From positions 194,651-258,650 of the forward strand of contig MU130494.1 in NCBI GenBank assembly GCA_015039465.1: a DNA stretch of 64,000 nucleotides. Reading direction: 5' to 3'. A program made the position numbers and the translations under genes. This DNA is from Phlegmacium glaucopus. Its lineage: Eukaryota; Basidiomycota; Agaricomycetes; Agaricales; Cortinariaceae. Positions 44,755-55,939 of this stretch are shown here, one piece after another. The notes beneath the pieces were generated by a model. It had not been told where the DNA came from. It was given only the letters and a program-made list of their open reading frames with translations, and searched no databases. Each line of letters opens with the position of its first letter. The first letter of the stretch is position 1.

Positions 44755-46355
44755 CTACCAAAATTCCTCTGCAGTAGATAAAATTCGTTCGAAAAAGCCA
44801 TCGTAGTCGACGGGATTAACTTCACCGCTTCGCAATCGCTTTGCGACCAACAACAAAGGAATACGATGGAGGGACGGTTTCCAGACGTCGTCGCCGTAGA
44901 CCTTATTCCAGACTAAGTAATCGGAAATGCTCACACAGCGTAGATGTGGGAATCTGGGCGAAATCGTGGTGGAAATAATTTTATTTTGCAATTCGAGATC
45001 AAAAAAGGGGTCCATCCGCCCGAAAACCAAGTCTAGATGTAATTCTTGTATTGGTGGATAGTGAGGCCAGTTACTGATATATGAAAGACACTATATATGT
45101 GCATTGAATTAGTATTTGATTTAATGAGAAAATACATCGCAAAGACCTTTTTAAGGGACTCTTCGGTCAATGGGCACGGAAACTGAGTAGCAGCGAACTC
45201 TAGTCGCAGTGACTCCAAATCGGAAAAGCCCTGCCAAAAGGGAATTATCTTATAATTACGAATGGGAACGCAGAGTGAGCGAATTCTGCAGGTCGATTTC
45301 TTGAGTACCGATTGAATGTCAATCTTTTCCGTCAACGAAATGGCCGCAATTTCTATGCTCGAGATTGGCCGCCCAGGAACTAGAGACCGGAGTAGGAATA
45401 GCGGACAACACAACTCGTCGAGAACAGGTAGAACATTGTCGAATTGAATTTCTTGCTGTGAGGTTACTGCGGAAGAGATCCTCAGTTTCTTCAATGCGGG
45501 GGTTTTCTGGAAGATCTTCGGCAGCAGCCTCACATCGTGGGCTTCAACTATGTCCAACTCTCGCAACAACAGATGGCAGTCCTGCTCTGCGATGCGTGTC
45601 ACGAAAGACCAGCAGTTAGTGTGTACCATTAACAAGGAATCAAGGCATAAGGATTGGGAGATGAGTAAAGTGTCATCATCAACCAATATTCGTGAGGGGC
45701 CCGGACTTCCAAAAAGACGCAAATATTTCAGCCGAAGTGTAGATAACTTGCGAATATCCTTTGCTTTCCTAACGAGACAACGATCCAGCGAAAGACTCGT
45801 TAGGCATTTAAGTTCCATTATACTCTTCAACAGATGTTTGTTGATGTAAATCCTCGTTAATTTGAGCTCCTCAACGTTTGGCATGAGAGCTAAAGCTCTC
45901 GAATACAGCGTTTGAAACTCCTTGTTGCACCAAGACGATGGGGTGTCATTCTGGTCCAGAATCCAATCCGAGAACGAACATCGTTTGACATACGTCGCCA
46001 TTGTTTGAGCCGAACCAGAACCGTGGATGATGCTTCGACAAAAAGGGGCGTGGTTTAAGGAGAGGGATCCATTCGGATTTTTACCTGCGAATTCGATGGA
46101 TTCGAATATCCACGGCAACATGACTGAGCAGAAAAAGCGGCACACGAGAGCTATCCGTGAAAAATCACGCCTATAAACTGGGTCGATCCAAGGTTTGCTG
46201 TCTGGTGGCCTAAGATAATTGAATATTTCTATGTAGACTTCATTAGGGATCGGACTCAAGTTTCCTCGACGAACGGGACCTGTAGAGCAACGTCGACAAA
46301 AGCAGAAGTCAGTGTTGTCAGGGAGGAAGTTGGGAAAATAAACAGACTTGTCCAT
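44755..46355 (-). CDS. F-box/LRR-like protein, 514 aa
   Basis: Two exons on the minus strand (46355-45147 and 45090-44755) join in phase (SLKK|CLSYISNWP) to 514 aa. An N-terminal CFCRRCSTGPVRRG segment is followed by an F-box-like region (LSPIPNEVYIEIFNYLRP; FSRIALVCRFFCSVMLPWIF). The rest has irregular leucine-rich repeats (ALMPNVEELKLTRIYI; LKCLTSLSLDRC; LKKLRIS; FSDLESLRLEF). It is unrelated in detail to the tandem F-box pair at 8-11 kb. A role as an SCF substrate receptor is inferred from the family; the target is unknown. Reading through the intron would give a spurious 440 aa product. Confidence 0.75.
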
Positions 46356-47840
46356 TTAAAGATCGACATCTTCAACATAAACCGCCAACTTGTGGCAGAA
46401 TGATACGTTTCCAAATGGTTTGATAAGTATGGGTAATGGCTTTCTTGCCCAGAATAAACAGACCCAGGATAGTGGACGTGGACGATAGAAGATGGTTGAA
46501 ACAGTGACGGAGCAGCTGAAGTGATCAAAGGTTTGAGCTTCCAAGGTAGCGGCCTGAGTGAGCCTGAATAAGTGACCTGTACTGGTAAGGAAATAAATTA
46601 GCACATAAAAATAGCCATGTCTGACTAAGCGTTCGTGATCTTAGGTCGATACAGTCGTGTTTTTTTGTTACGGAAAGGACCTTCATCCATAAATTCAGCA
46701 GTTCTACTCCAAGCAGATTAAAACAATTCCATTGCTCCGCCGCTGCCTCGAGAGTTTGGTAAGTTTTTGCCGAGCTGCCTAGGCTTGCGGCAGCAGAACT
46801 AAACCTACAGGCTCTTGTTATAGAGCCTCTGTCGAACCAAAGAGATATCAAATTGACTTCGAAATGCGATGATGGTGGTTATCTACAACTCCAAGCGTGT
46901 TTCGAAGTGTTTCGTCTCGTCTAAAAACGTCAAGGCGACATCGGACCAGGCTCAGCTGGAGTCGCCCATAAGCTCTGCCCAGGCTAAGAAATGAAAAGTT
47001 CTATTCTCTCACCGCCTGGCCTTCATGTGCCTACTAAGCGAACTATTCAACAGGTAGATAATTCCCTTTCTATAATATTCTAAATAGGAATCAAAAATTA
47101 AGATCTCTACAGTGAATGATCCTAGTATGTCCTGCCAGTGCCAAAACTACCCGCGAGGTAAAGACAGTCGGTTAGATCCATCATGTCTATAAGAATAAGT
47201 GGCCTTCCCATGTGTTTTATTTTATGAAAGGAAGGCTACTTCTGTCGTCTTCGAAACCAACGCTATGCCTTTGGCTAAATACTTGACCTCTCTGATTGCT
47301 ATTGACGGTAGGTGACAGGTCCATCTTTTATTTCTCGCGCCAACTCACCAATGCGGGCACAAGATATTGCCTCCTATCAAACTATGACTACCATGCGTTC
47401 GTCCAATTACATCCACTTTATTTTTCAAGATTGACCGCAAAGTCATCCCCTTGTCTCTCAATGCTATCAGTACGGTATGTGCCAGAAGCCTACCTACCAT
47501 TTGCTATCTATAAACTGCATGTAGAGCAAGGTGAGACGAGCGAGTGCTTAGTATAATCGGGCCAGGGGAAGAGCGACGTTCTTGATGAGCTATTACATGA
47601 CACCATCGTTTGTGGTTTGGTAGCAGTGGTGTTACTTATGCTGCTGTATCAATTATTGTCAAGCCTCTGCCACTGTTGTTCGCATGTATGTAGAATGAGT
47701 ATAGAACTTCTAGTCGAACCGTGGCGCGGTGAAAATCTGGATTGTAATTTTTATGTACAGTAATAACAGTAAAAGTTTAGTAGCTCGAAAATTTCCAGGA
47801 TCAGGGTTTCCCTGATATGAGTCCTAGCTATTCTTTACAT
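46356..47840. other. Intergenic; unrecognised frames
   Basis: A minus-strand frame 46851-46525 and a plus-strand frame around 47296-47556 (RYVPEAYLPFAIYKLHVEQG) are open, and the latter has coding-like composition, but I recognise neither and see no firm splice structure. Either could be an exon of a small or dying gene. Confidence 0.3.
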
Positions 47841-49312
47841 CTAAATGGCAGATTTACGGGATACCTTTGAATATCCTGCCTCCAGAGTGGTACGGAAGGT
47901 TTGGAAAACCTGTTCCTTTGAAGCCGGCTTCCAACCAAGTTGCCTTCCTCGATCAGGCCGAGCACGAGTGTTTGCTCCAAGAGCAACTGCGTCGAGAAAT
48001 TCAGGCTGATAGACAGCATGATTAGCAGCAATTAATTCTATGATGAAGATGTTACGTACAACATTCTGATTGCCGAACCTCGTCAATTCTTCTTTTGAGT
48101 AGGGCTGCGGAATGCTGCTTCGGGCTTCACCATGCGCCACAAGGACTTTGCCAATCACGGTGGCAAATTCATTCCAGCTGAGTTCCATTTCGCTGGCAAA
48201 GTAAATCCCCTCTCGTCCATGACCTAGGCCAGGCTTATTTTGAGTAATAGAATCGAAAAGGCGGATGAAAAGGTCGGCCACTATGGGATTGCTATGCTCA
48301 GATGCGATGCTGCCAGTGTCTCTATTTTTAAAAGGATCCGCACCATTAACATTTGTTGCCATTCCAATCATGTTTTTCCCTTGACCAATAACTCTGGGAC
48401 CACCGCATTTACGAGCAATGCCAAGAAGCATGGTAGCAAGATAATGGTGGTTCTGTATTCCGGCGTCGTATAATTTACTATTTGAGGGAGAGCCGACTAT
48501 GAGGCTGAGGCAAATGATATAACTCCTAATGTACCCTTTGCGATAAAGTCAGCACAATACTTGACACGTCAAAGCGCAATACCTTCAGCATCAGCGCGGG
48601 CTATGGGCTTGTTTACGTCCTGAAATTGAGCGCCCGAAGCTGGGGTTTTGCTCCAGATTCTATCGGTGTCCAGGTCGCTGTATATTTCCTTCGACGCGTA
48701 CATGCCCACGGCTAGGTCAGCTATTACGTCTGATAGGGATCGCGAGAGTTGATTTCAAACTCGGAAAAGGATGAGAAAATCGCTCGTCGCTCACCAGTAC
48801 TTGACTATATGATACTGTTAGCCAGGCTCTGCTTCCATCGAACTCGGAGGACTTACAAATTGAATGAGAATAGGAACAGTTCTGGTCTCATGGTGCCTCC
48901 TTTTGAGCCCTTTGAGAATATTTTCAACCACGATGATATTTTCATCGTCAGTCTAAGTAAGGCAAATCATGGTATCTTCGTTTTTTAGATGTCTTTTACA
49001 AACAGAACCTACCACACTAATCACAACGTCGGCGTCTGCTGCTAGGTTTGTGATCAACTCTAAATCTTCGGTCGTGCCTACGACAACCTTGATATCGAGA
49101 CCCAAGCCTTTGAGCTTTTGTGCTTTCTCTTGGTGACGAACCAAGGCAGTAATGGCGAAAGACGCTCGTTTGGGATGGTCTATCAAGCGGCTGAGAACAC
49201 TTCCACCAATATAACCTGTTGTGAAACCCCTTGGCGATCAATCTACTACAAATCAAATATTTGAAATCATACCATTAGCGCCAGTGATAAAGATCCGAAT
49301 TTTTTGAATCAT
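47841..49312 (-). CDS. NAD(P)-binding Rossmann-fold protein (NmrA/epimerase-like)
   Basis: Seven exons on the minus strand (49312-49273, 49215-49013, 48952-48857, 48804-48795, 48729-48583, 48535-48060, 48005-47841) join in phase to 378 aa. The start MIQKIRIFITGANGYIGGSV has the dinucleotide-binding GxxGxxG at residues 11-17. Then ITALVRHQEKAQKL and ADADVVISV follow as in NmrA-like and short-chain dehydrogenase relatives. Exon 4 is a 10-nt micro-exon (SSTG junction, GTGAGC donor) needed to keep the frame into DVIADLAVGMYASKE. The last intron (54 nt) has no stop and is a multiple of three, so its retention would add 18 aa in frame. No catalytic YxxxK was identified; substrate and role are unknown. 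Confidence 0.75.
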
Positions 49313-51500
49313 GAGCAGGTAAGTATAGTCAATTGTGGGTCGTGAAAGATCTTGCAAAGAAGGGAGTTATCAAAAAGTTGTCGTGACTGAGTCGTATTTA
49401 ACTAGAAATAGTGTCCCAATTTGAACGACATCTCAGAAGTTCAAATTTGTGGCTATGACGGAAAAGAACAAAAGCGTCTTAGGCTCAAGACTTTCGGTCA
49501 GTTTGAATTTACATAACAGGGTCTTGCCATATGGTTTGCACAAAAAATTCGCTGCAGTGTTTGATGAGGTTTGATGTGACTGACAGCCACATTTCCACGC
49601 ATCCCGCCCATAGTAATACAGTGAAGCTACTTCTAGCTATAGTTAGGCCAGCCTGACGTAATGGGCTCTTTGTAGAATTTAGTATTTGGCTAAATTTGAT
49701 TGACAGGCGGTCACATCATAACGCTTCGCCACAATTTTTTGTGCAAACCATATTGCAAGACCCTGTAAAGACATTGGGAATGATTAGAAAAAGATCTCGA
49801 GATCCCTATTCAAATCATCAATATCAATTATCTATAAAGAGATTTTCATACCTACATAATAATTAGGCGGAGTTCTGACGAGTCGGGGGTGATAAACGTC
49901 ATTGATGGCAATGGCCAGTGGAATGTTATGTAACATTGTATAAAAACGAAGTCAACAGGTTTCATGTACATGTAAGTTCTAGCAGGTACTTATATAATAT
50001 CGAAGGATTTTGACAAAGGAACTTCAGATTCGAGCTCTTAACGTCCCCAATTGCCAACTTGAATGGCATCTCGGAAGTTCGAATCTATACCGATGACGGA
50101 AAAGACTTTCAGGTAAAGTCCCACTGACATCGGGCATTTATGAAAAGATCTCGAGGGCTTACTAAGTCTTTTCCTACGAAGTTCAATCAACCGGTTTTAA
50201 ACATGGTCTGCAAATGCTCTGTGCCTACTCAAGTCATCAATGCATCAATATCAAAAGATTTTCATACCTCTGCGCCCCTGCTAATAAGCAACTAATAAGA
50301 CGGAGTGCTGACGAGTCGGGTGATAAACGTCACTAATAAATGGCCAGCGGACGTAACATAACATCTCTTCAAAATGCCATAAACACGAAGTCAAAAATTT
50401 TACGAAGGAACTTCAGAATCAAACTCAACACACTATAATTTTAAGGACTGGTCAGGAAGCCACTGTGAGAGACAAGACCAGGGTAACTCATGAAAAGGGC
50501 TTCTACACCATAGCACTTGTGAAGGGTGGATATATATGGACAATAGCGTCAGTGAATTGCGGGCGGAGGCTTCGCCACCTGTCAAACTGAGAAATAAGGT
50601 ATGTTGCTCGCCTCGATTTAGATTTCCATGTGTTAGCAGCAATGGTCTACTGGCAATTCGCAGCCTGCGACATGGATGCGCTCTTTGCAATGCCAAAGCC
50701 ATAGTAACGACATTACTTTCCTGACTGGCGAAGTCAATTGAAACAATTCTACGCGGACGGTCCGAGTTCACATCTAGAAGGTATATTATAAGAAAAACCA
50801 TAATCAAAAAAAAACAAGTGGAAACAGAATGCACGAAGCTTGAAGGCTGACAGTTCAGACGACAGGATATTTACATTCCTGACGCTATGCTCAGACTTCA
50901 CCGCCTGTCAAACCTAAGAAACGAAGCATATCACATGCTTCGCTCGAGTGTAAGATTTCGATCTCACGCACCAGCGGCAAAGTCGTAGCCTTGCCCTATG
51001 GATATACTTCTTGTAATGCCAAGTCCAAAGCACTGGCGAAATCAATTTGAGAAATTCCATGTGGCTCTGATGAGTTCCAGCCGAGAAGATAAAGTATAGG
51101 ACTCACAGTCGAAAAAATATAGTCTGGAAACAGAACGCATGAACAAATAAAGTGTCATGGATGCGGTGCCGGGATAGCGGAAAGAACTAACAGTGACAAG
51201 AAGAATGCTAGGTGCAAAGAGAGACGAACTGAGGGCGGTGGTTGAGATCTCCCAGTCAGAACGGGATCTGAACCGTTCTGAGGAACTGTGCAGGTATGTG
51301 ACCTGCGCCAGCATACCCCGTGAAAATCTGGCGCACACTTGTTTGAATCTGAGCTGTGCGTGAAACGATCTAGGTGAAATTTTTTGAGATTGATGGTAGT
51401 CCTGTTTATGTTGTGATATGTGCTCGTCATGTGGTATTAGCACGTGCCAGACGATTGCTACTTCCGCTGATACCAATGGATACCCCCCAGTGAAAATAGC
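49313..51500. repeat. Degenerate tandem duplications in a gene-free region
   Basis: A block at about 49415-50050 (AGTTCAAATTTGTG..., AAGATCTCGAG..., GGAGTTCTGACGAGTCGGG, AACTTCAGATTCGAG) recurs in worn form at about 50050-50430. A second pair, 50456-50840 and 50881-51145, shares CACCTGTCAAACTGAGAAA-like, TTGTAATGCCAAG-like and GGAAACAGAATGCA-like segments. On the minus strand the second pair reads related peptides (SLTGGEAS and GLTGGEV), so it may derive from a duplicated gene now dead. No intact gene is proposed. The MITE at 49517 lies inside the first unit. Confidence 0.55.
49517..49765. mobile_element. MITE family copy 2
   Basis: 249 bp with inverted ends CAGGGTCTTGCCATATGG and CATATTGCAAGACCCTG. 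It is flanked by TAA at 49514-49516 and 49766-49768, a 3-bp TWA-type target duplication as in PIF/Harbinger elements. It shares most of its length with 9913-10126 but has two extra interior segments (about 49571-49580 and 49637-49680), so copy 1 looks like a deletion derivative of the same family. Confidence 0.9.
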
Positions 51501-53308
51501 ACCGAAGTAGATCGAATAAAATCGAATACTATATATGGTTGGGACATGCAGAATTTTGATGGATCATTTATACTGAGCCCCAGAAGTTATATTATCCTAT
51601 GATAATTTACATAACCATTCTTAGATACAATAAGCACCTTCAGTAAAAATATCAAATATTTTGAATAAGAAATGGCGACGTCGGGCAATGACCGATTTTT
51701 TATGCAAAAAAACGAGTGATGCAAAACGCCGTCACAGGCAGGTCACGGATGCATTCGGGCTCCGAAAGTCGGGCCGAACATTTTACATGGGAAAGAGCAA
51801 CCAGGGTTGTCGTTCTTTAGGGATCAAGGGTCTTGCGGTCTTTAAAATCCCCATGAATTGTCACCTTTTGTCACGCTCTTGACCTCCCTCGTAGATATTT
51901 GCATTCTTTCATCCTCAAAAATTGTTTGCCCAGTCCAAAAAAATGTTTTTAATACAAAGGAACATGTATTCTATATTGTCATACCAAGACCCAGCATTTT
52001 TTAAGCGCGTACAGTCATGTTCCTGATGGGATCAATCTTTACACTAAGCAAAAAACATTGTATTTTGCAGTTTGTAGTTCATCCACTCAGCGTAAGGCTC
52101 AAATTTTTTTGCAGATTCATTTATTTAGTACAACGAAATAGGGGTTTTTTTTTGAAGCCTGGGAGATGATGGGAAGTGGTAGATATCGACAATTTTGCAT
52201 GTCTGGTCACGTTGCATGTCCCAACCATATATAGTAAAATAGTACCCTTCAATTTAATTCGATTTAATTCGGTGGCATTCGGAAAATGACACACTTTATT
52301 TGATTTTATTCGATGTTGAATTGAATAAGATCGAGTACCATCAAAATAGGTCTAATAAATGGTTCTATAATTAGTATATCTGCCCATGGTCCTATATACT
52401 ATTCATACAGTAATTTCAATAACATGAAAATGTATTATATTGAGTTATTAGTACAGAATACATCAGGATGCCGTGTATATACTGAACTATGTAGCTATGC
52501 AGTCAACACAGACCCATCTACCAATGTCGATGGGGAGAGTGCAGGGTGGGCATGAGCTGTCGCCGCCACGTCACATCTCCGTTGTGCTAGGTCCCTGTCG
52601 TTATCCCCGTAGCTGCAGCCAGTCCCTCCGTCCCTCCATCCCTGTGATTGTATCTACCCTGTGAGCAGCTGCTCACAGCAGTAGCAAGATTGTTGTTGTG
52701 GCCGTTGTGATAGTTTTTCGGGCTCATTTTGTACTGTCGCTGCTTATTGTTGCCTGTCATTCAGGAAGAATATGACCTAAAATTTTAAATAACTTACTTT
52801 GTGAAGGAACGAGCCACGAGCCTGAAAGAGGGAGGAAACTCGCAGCGGTAGTGAGGTTATTGTCGTGGCCAGTCGCTTTGTACTGTCGCTGCTCATTATT
52901 GCCTGCCCTTGGTCATTCAGGAAGAATACAACCTAAAAATTATGATATAAGCATCTATATAGTAAATGATAACTTACTTTGTGGAGGAATGAGCCACAAG
53001 CCAGGAAGGGATGGCAGAAAGATGATTGATGTATGTAGCTAAAGGGAAAGAATAATGTCGGTCTAAGTGTGGGCATGTTTGCAGCATTATGCGTTGAGGG
53101 ACTTTGAGAAAAAAAATCAAGTCAGACGACATGTCACACGGGGACATGTGCGGGACCACAGGACGACACATCGACACAGTGTGCATTGCTACATGTATGC
53201 ATGTGCCCGTTTACATGGCTTTGTAAGCATGAATTCAATGGGAAACTATTTAATTCGACTTTTGACACACTTTCTTTGATTTAATTTGATTTAATTATAT
53301 CCACTTTT
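51501..53308. repeat. Inverted and tandem repeats, no gene
   Basis: ACTATATATGGTTGGGACATGCA at 51529-51550 is found in inverse orientation at about 52215-52236, with GAATAAAATCGAATA and its inverse further out, so 51515-52270 may be a ~750 bp element. A second feature is a tandem duplication of ~165 bp: 52680-52838 and 52843-53010 share TTTGTACTGTCGCTGCT, GTCATTCAGGAAGAATA and AACTTACTTTGTG. AATTCGATTTAATTCG-like stretches recur at 52250, 52290 and 53250-53300. No protein-coding gene was recognised. Confidence 0.5.
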
Positions 53309-53577
53309 TGTTGGAATATTTTAGTGCGAGCTGAAACGTTTTGATAATGGACCAGAGTAGATAGCTAGGAATAGTGACCAATAGCGGATACAGCTCATAG
53401 ATAGCTATCAGTTACCCAGAGTATGTAGACTTGTATAAGTAGTACACCGTTGTGGAGGAATTGTCCTCATCGGTGTAAACCAATACAACAACCTATTCCC
53501 CCTCCATCTAAGTGACCAACCGTGTTAGCTCCCTAGTTGGAATGTTGTACTTTACCCTGATTCCCAAAATTTCAACA
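53309..53577 (-). mobile_element. Solo LTR, 269 bp, with 5-bp target duplication CTTTT
   Basis: It begins TGTTGGAATATTTTAG and ends AAATTTCAACA, so it has TG...CA ends with short inverted termini. CTTTT flanks it at 53304-53308 and 53578-53582. Read on the minus strand it aligns with the LTR at 54778: TGTATTGGTTTA.ACCGATG, TACTACTTATACA, CCGCTATTGGTCA and AGCTATCTACTCTGGTCCA are shared. It is a remnant of an LTR retrotransposon removed by LTR-LTR recombination. Confidence 0.85.
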
Positions 53578-54772
53578 CTTTTCACTGGGGATACCCAGCT
53601 ATAGTGAGTAGGGTATCCGAGTATATATTTTCTTTTTCCCATTATTTCTTTCTTTCCCTCAGTTGATTCACCGAACACATCAACTGAGGTATGTACTGTG
53701 TTATCCCGTTGTTATCTGACTATACCTTACTTATGTACCTCATCAGAGTTCTGGACTGTTATAGGTACTGTATTACAAACTTAGTTGATTCACCAAACAC
53801 ATCAACTGAGAGTTCTGGACTGTTATAGTTTATACCACACCTTCCAGTCAGAAAATGTTTATGTATAGTGCAGAGATTCAAACCGGATCGCGCCAATATA
53901 TTGCAGACTCTGTGCATATTCACTTTGTTGTTTAAGCCTGTACATCAAAAGATCAACTATAGTTGATGCTTTTGTGAGAACTGTGTATTAATTGAATATT
54001 GAATAAGGCTGTAAGCAATTTGGGTGAAAGCGTGAAGCACTTCCCAACCCGAGTAGCAGTCCAAACCAGAGTAGCAGTCCAAACCAGATATTGGGGAAGA
54101 GAGACGAGCTGCAAAGCCCACATTATAGGAGTCTAATGAGTCATGACGTGGCGAGTGATTCTCGTTTCCCAATTGCTAGGAGTTTGGCTGCTAGACCACT
54201 TGGCCTTGTGAGGTTATTGATAAGTGTTTCGTAGTTTTGGTGCATGGTGCATGGTGTGGAGTGGTGTGGAGTGGAGTGGAGTGGAGTGTCAGAACTTAAA
54301 AGTGAAAAATGTTGTTATGAAAAATAAATAAATGGCGACTCTCAAGTGTTACTAACTCATTGAAATCAGCAAAGTGTACAGTGTTGGTTTTGATTAGACT
54401 TGATCTATGAGGGAGTGATATTATTGAGTGAATGTGTCTGTCTTTTAGGCAAGTGAAAAGCAAGTGAGAGCAAAGCACTGATCCCAGGTGCTGAGCAGGT
54501 GTGTTTAAAAAGAAGTATGTAACTGGCCCAGTTTAAGTGGGCTGTTGCCTTCAGCACGGCAGATCCAAGTTCTGTCAGATCAAGTGTTGAACAGATATCT
54601 TACGATACTATGAGGAACTTGAAGCCTCTAAGCTCACTTATCGCATATTCATATTGAACAAAGTTAAACTCAGTCTCGGAATAAAGGACTATATTTTGGT
54701 ATTCTATACCTATTGAACAAAGTTAAACTGTAACTATAATCAGACCCAAGCTGTAATAGTAAAGTAGTAGTA
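53578..54772. repeat. Repeat-rich spacer with direct repeats and a GTGGA microsatellite
   Basis: TTGATTCACC(G/A)AACACATCAA occurs at 53663 and 53784, each followed by AGAGTTCTGGACTGTTATA. GAGTAGCAGTCCAAACCAGA is doubled at 54051-54088. A GTGGA-type microsatellite spans about 54253-54288. TTGAACAAAGTTAAACT occurs twice near 54654 and 54714. No gene was seen. Confidence 0.5.
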
Positions 54773-54777
54773 CAAAC

Positions 54778-55062
54778 TGTTGGAAATTGAGATGTCGGTT
54801 TAAAGCACAACAGTCTAGACTCTAGACAAGAGCGCTAACTATGTGGAGCTTAGGCTAGAGGGAGGATACACATTGTATTGGTTTAAACCGATGGAGAATA
54901 CCGTCTCCAAAGGTCTACTACTTATACATCTCAGACTGTGGCTATGTTATGATATACATCTACGAGTCTTTACCGCTATTGGTCAGTATCCTTAGCTATC
55001 TACTCTGGTCCATATATGATACATTTAGCTTGCATGATTACTAAAATCTCAAGTTTCCAACA
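54778..55062 (+). mobile_element. Solo LTR, 285 bp, with 5-bp target duplication CAAAC
   Basis: It begins TGTTGGAAATTGAGATG and ends CTCAAGTTTCCAACA. CAAAC is present at 54773-54777 and 55063-55067. It is the same family as the LTR at 53309 but in opposite orientation. The two are independent insertions, each with its own target duplication, so they are not the two ends of one element. Confidence 0.88.
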
Positions 55063-55154
55063 CAAACCTCAGTCTCAGAATAAAGGACTGAGGTATGAGA
55101 ACATATCAAATGTATCCTATATGTGAAATCCATTCCTGGAGATAGTGCCAGATG

Positions 55155-55826
55155 TGCTGTGCCTGGCTTTGAGCTGGAAGCCAGGCCAAGCTGAGCCATT
55201 TTAGGCTGGGACAGGCTGGGCCATAGGTGACAGCCCAGGATAGCTCAAAGCCAAAGCCAGCAGCTCAAGCCGTGGCTTTAGCACCAGAATTTTTTTTTTA
55301 ATAATTTGGATTTATTATACTGTATACAGCAAGTATACAGTTTCTTACATCTCAGAATGCACACTGAAAATTTTGGAAGTTATTTGTTGCTTCGGATCTT
55401 GTTCTGACTGTGACAAAAATGTCACATTGAAACACAACCAAATAACTTTCATAAATTTTGGTGTGCAAGATACAGTCCGTAAAGAATGAAACTGCCTTGT
55501 TTATGGCAGCGAAAGCTGCTTCTTATTACATAACCAGTAATTGAACCACTTTAGATTCACTTTTCAAAGAGCTCTTGCATGATCAACTTTGAATATTTAG
55601 TCTGTCATTATTTGATTAGTCTCATCACTAATATTATCCAAATATCTGATTTCCATGGGTTACCATAATGAAATGTAGAAGTACTGTCAAAAGCTGTGGC
55701 CTGGGCTGGGCCAAGCCGGCTTTGGGGGCTTTGGCTTGGCCCAGGTTTTTGTGAGGCTGGAGCTGGCTGAAGCCAGGCCAAAGCCATGGCTTTTGGGCCA
55801 AGCCAGGCCAGAACATCACTACCTGG
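55155..55826. mobile_element. Possible non-autonomous element with GGCCTGGCTT inverted ends
   Basis: The left side (GATGTGCTGTGCCTGGCTTT) and the reverse complement of the right side (GATGTTCTGGCCTGGCTTGG) match, and both arms are rich in AGCCAGGCC-type motifs over ~100 bp. The centre is AT-rich (a TTATTATACTGTATACAGCA segment and others). The left and right borders are clear in composition, but no certain target duplication was seen. The GC-rich motif is shared with the foldback element at 62973, so the two may be related. Confidence 0.5.
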
Positions 55827-55939
55827 AGAGTTACAGTGACAATGGTTGGTGGGTTATGAATCAAAAATGGAAAGGGAAATTGTATGAGTAAGAAAATATA
55901 GATAAAAATACCAAAGTTCTTTGTCATGCGTGGTTTGGG

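Noticed and set aside
45365..45849. Plus-strand frames over the F-box/LRR gene
   Set aside because: Antisense shadows of the minus-strand coding exon.
47296..47556. 86-aa plus-strand frame with coding-like composition
   Set aside because: No family recognised and no firm exon partners, so it was not called as a gene; kept as an unrecognised frame.
53309..55062. The two TGTTGGAA LTRs as the ends of one retrotransposon
   Set aside because: They are inverted relative to each other and have different 5-bp target duplications, so they are separate solo LTRs.
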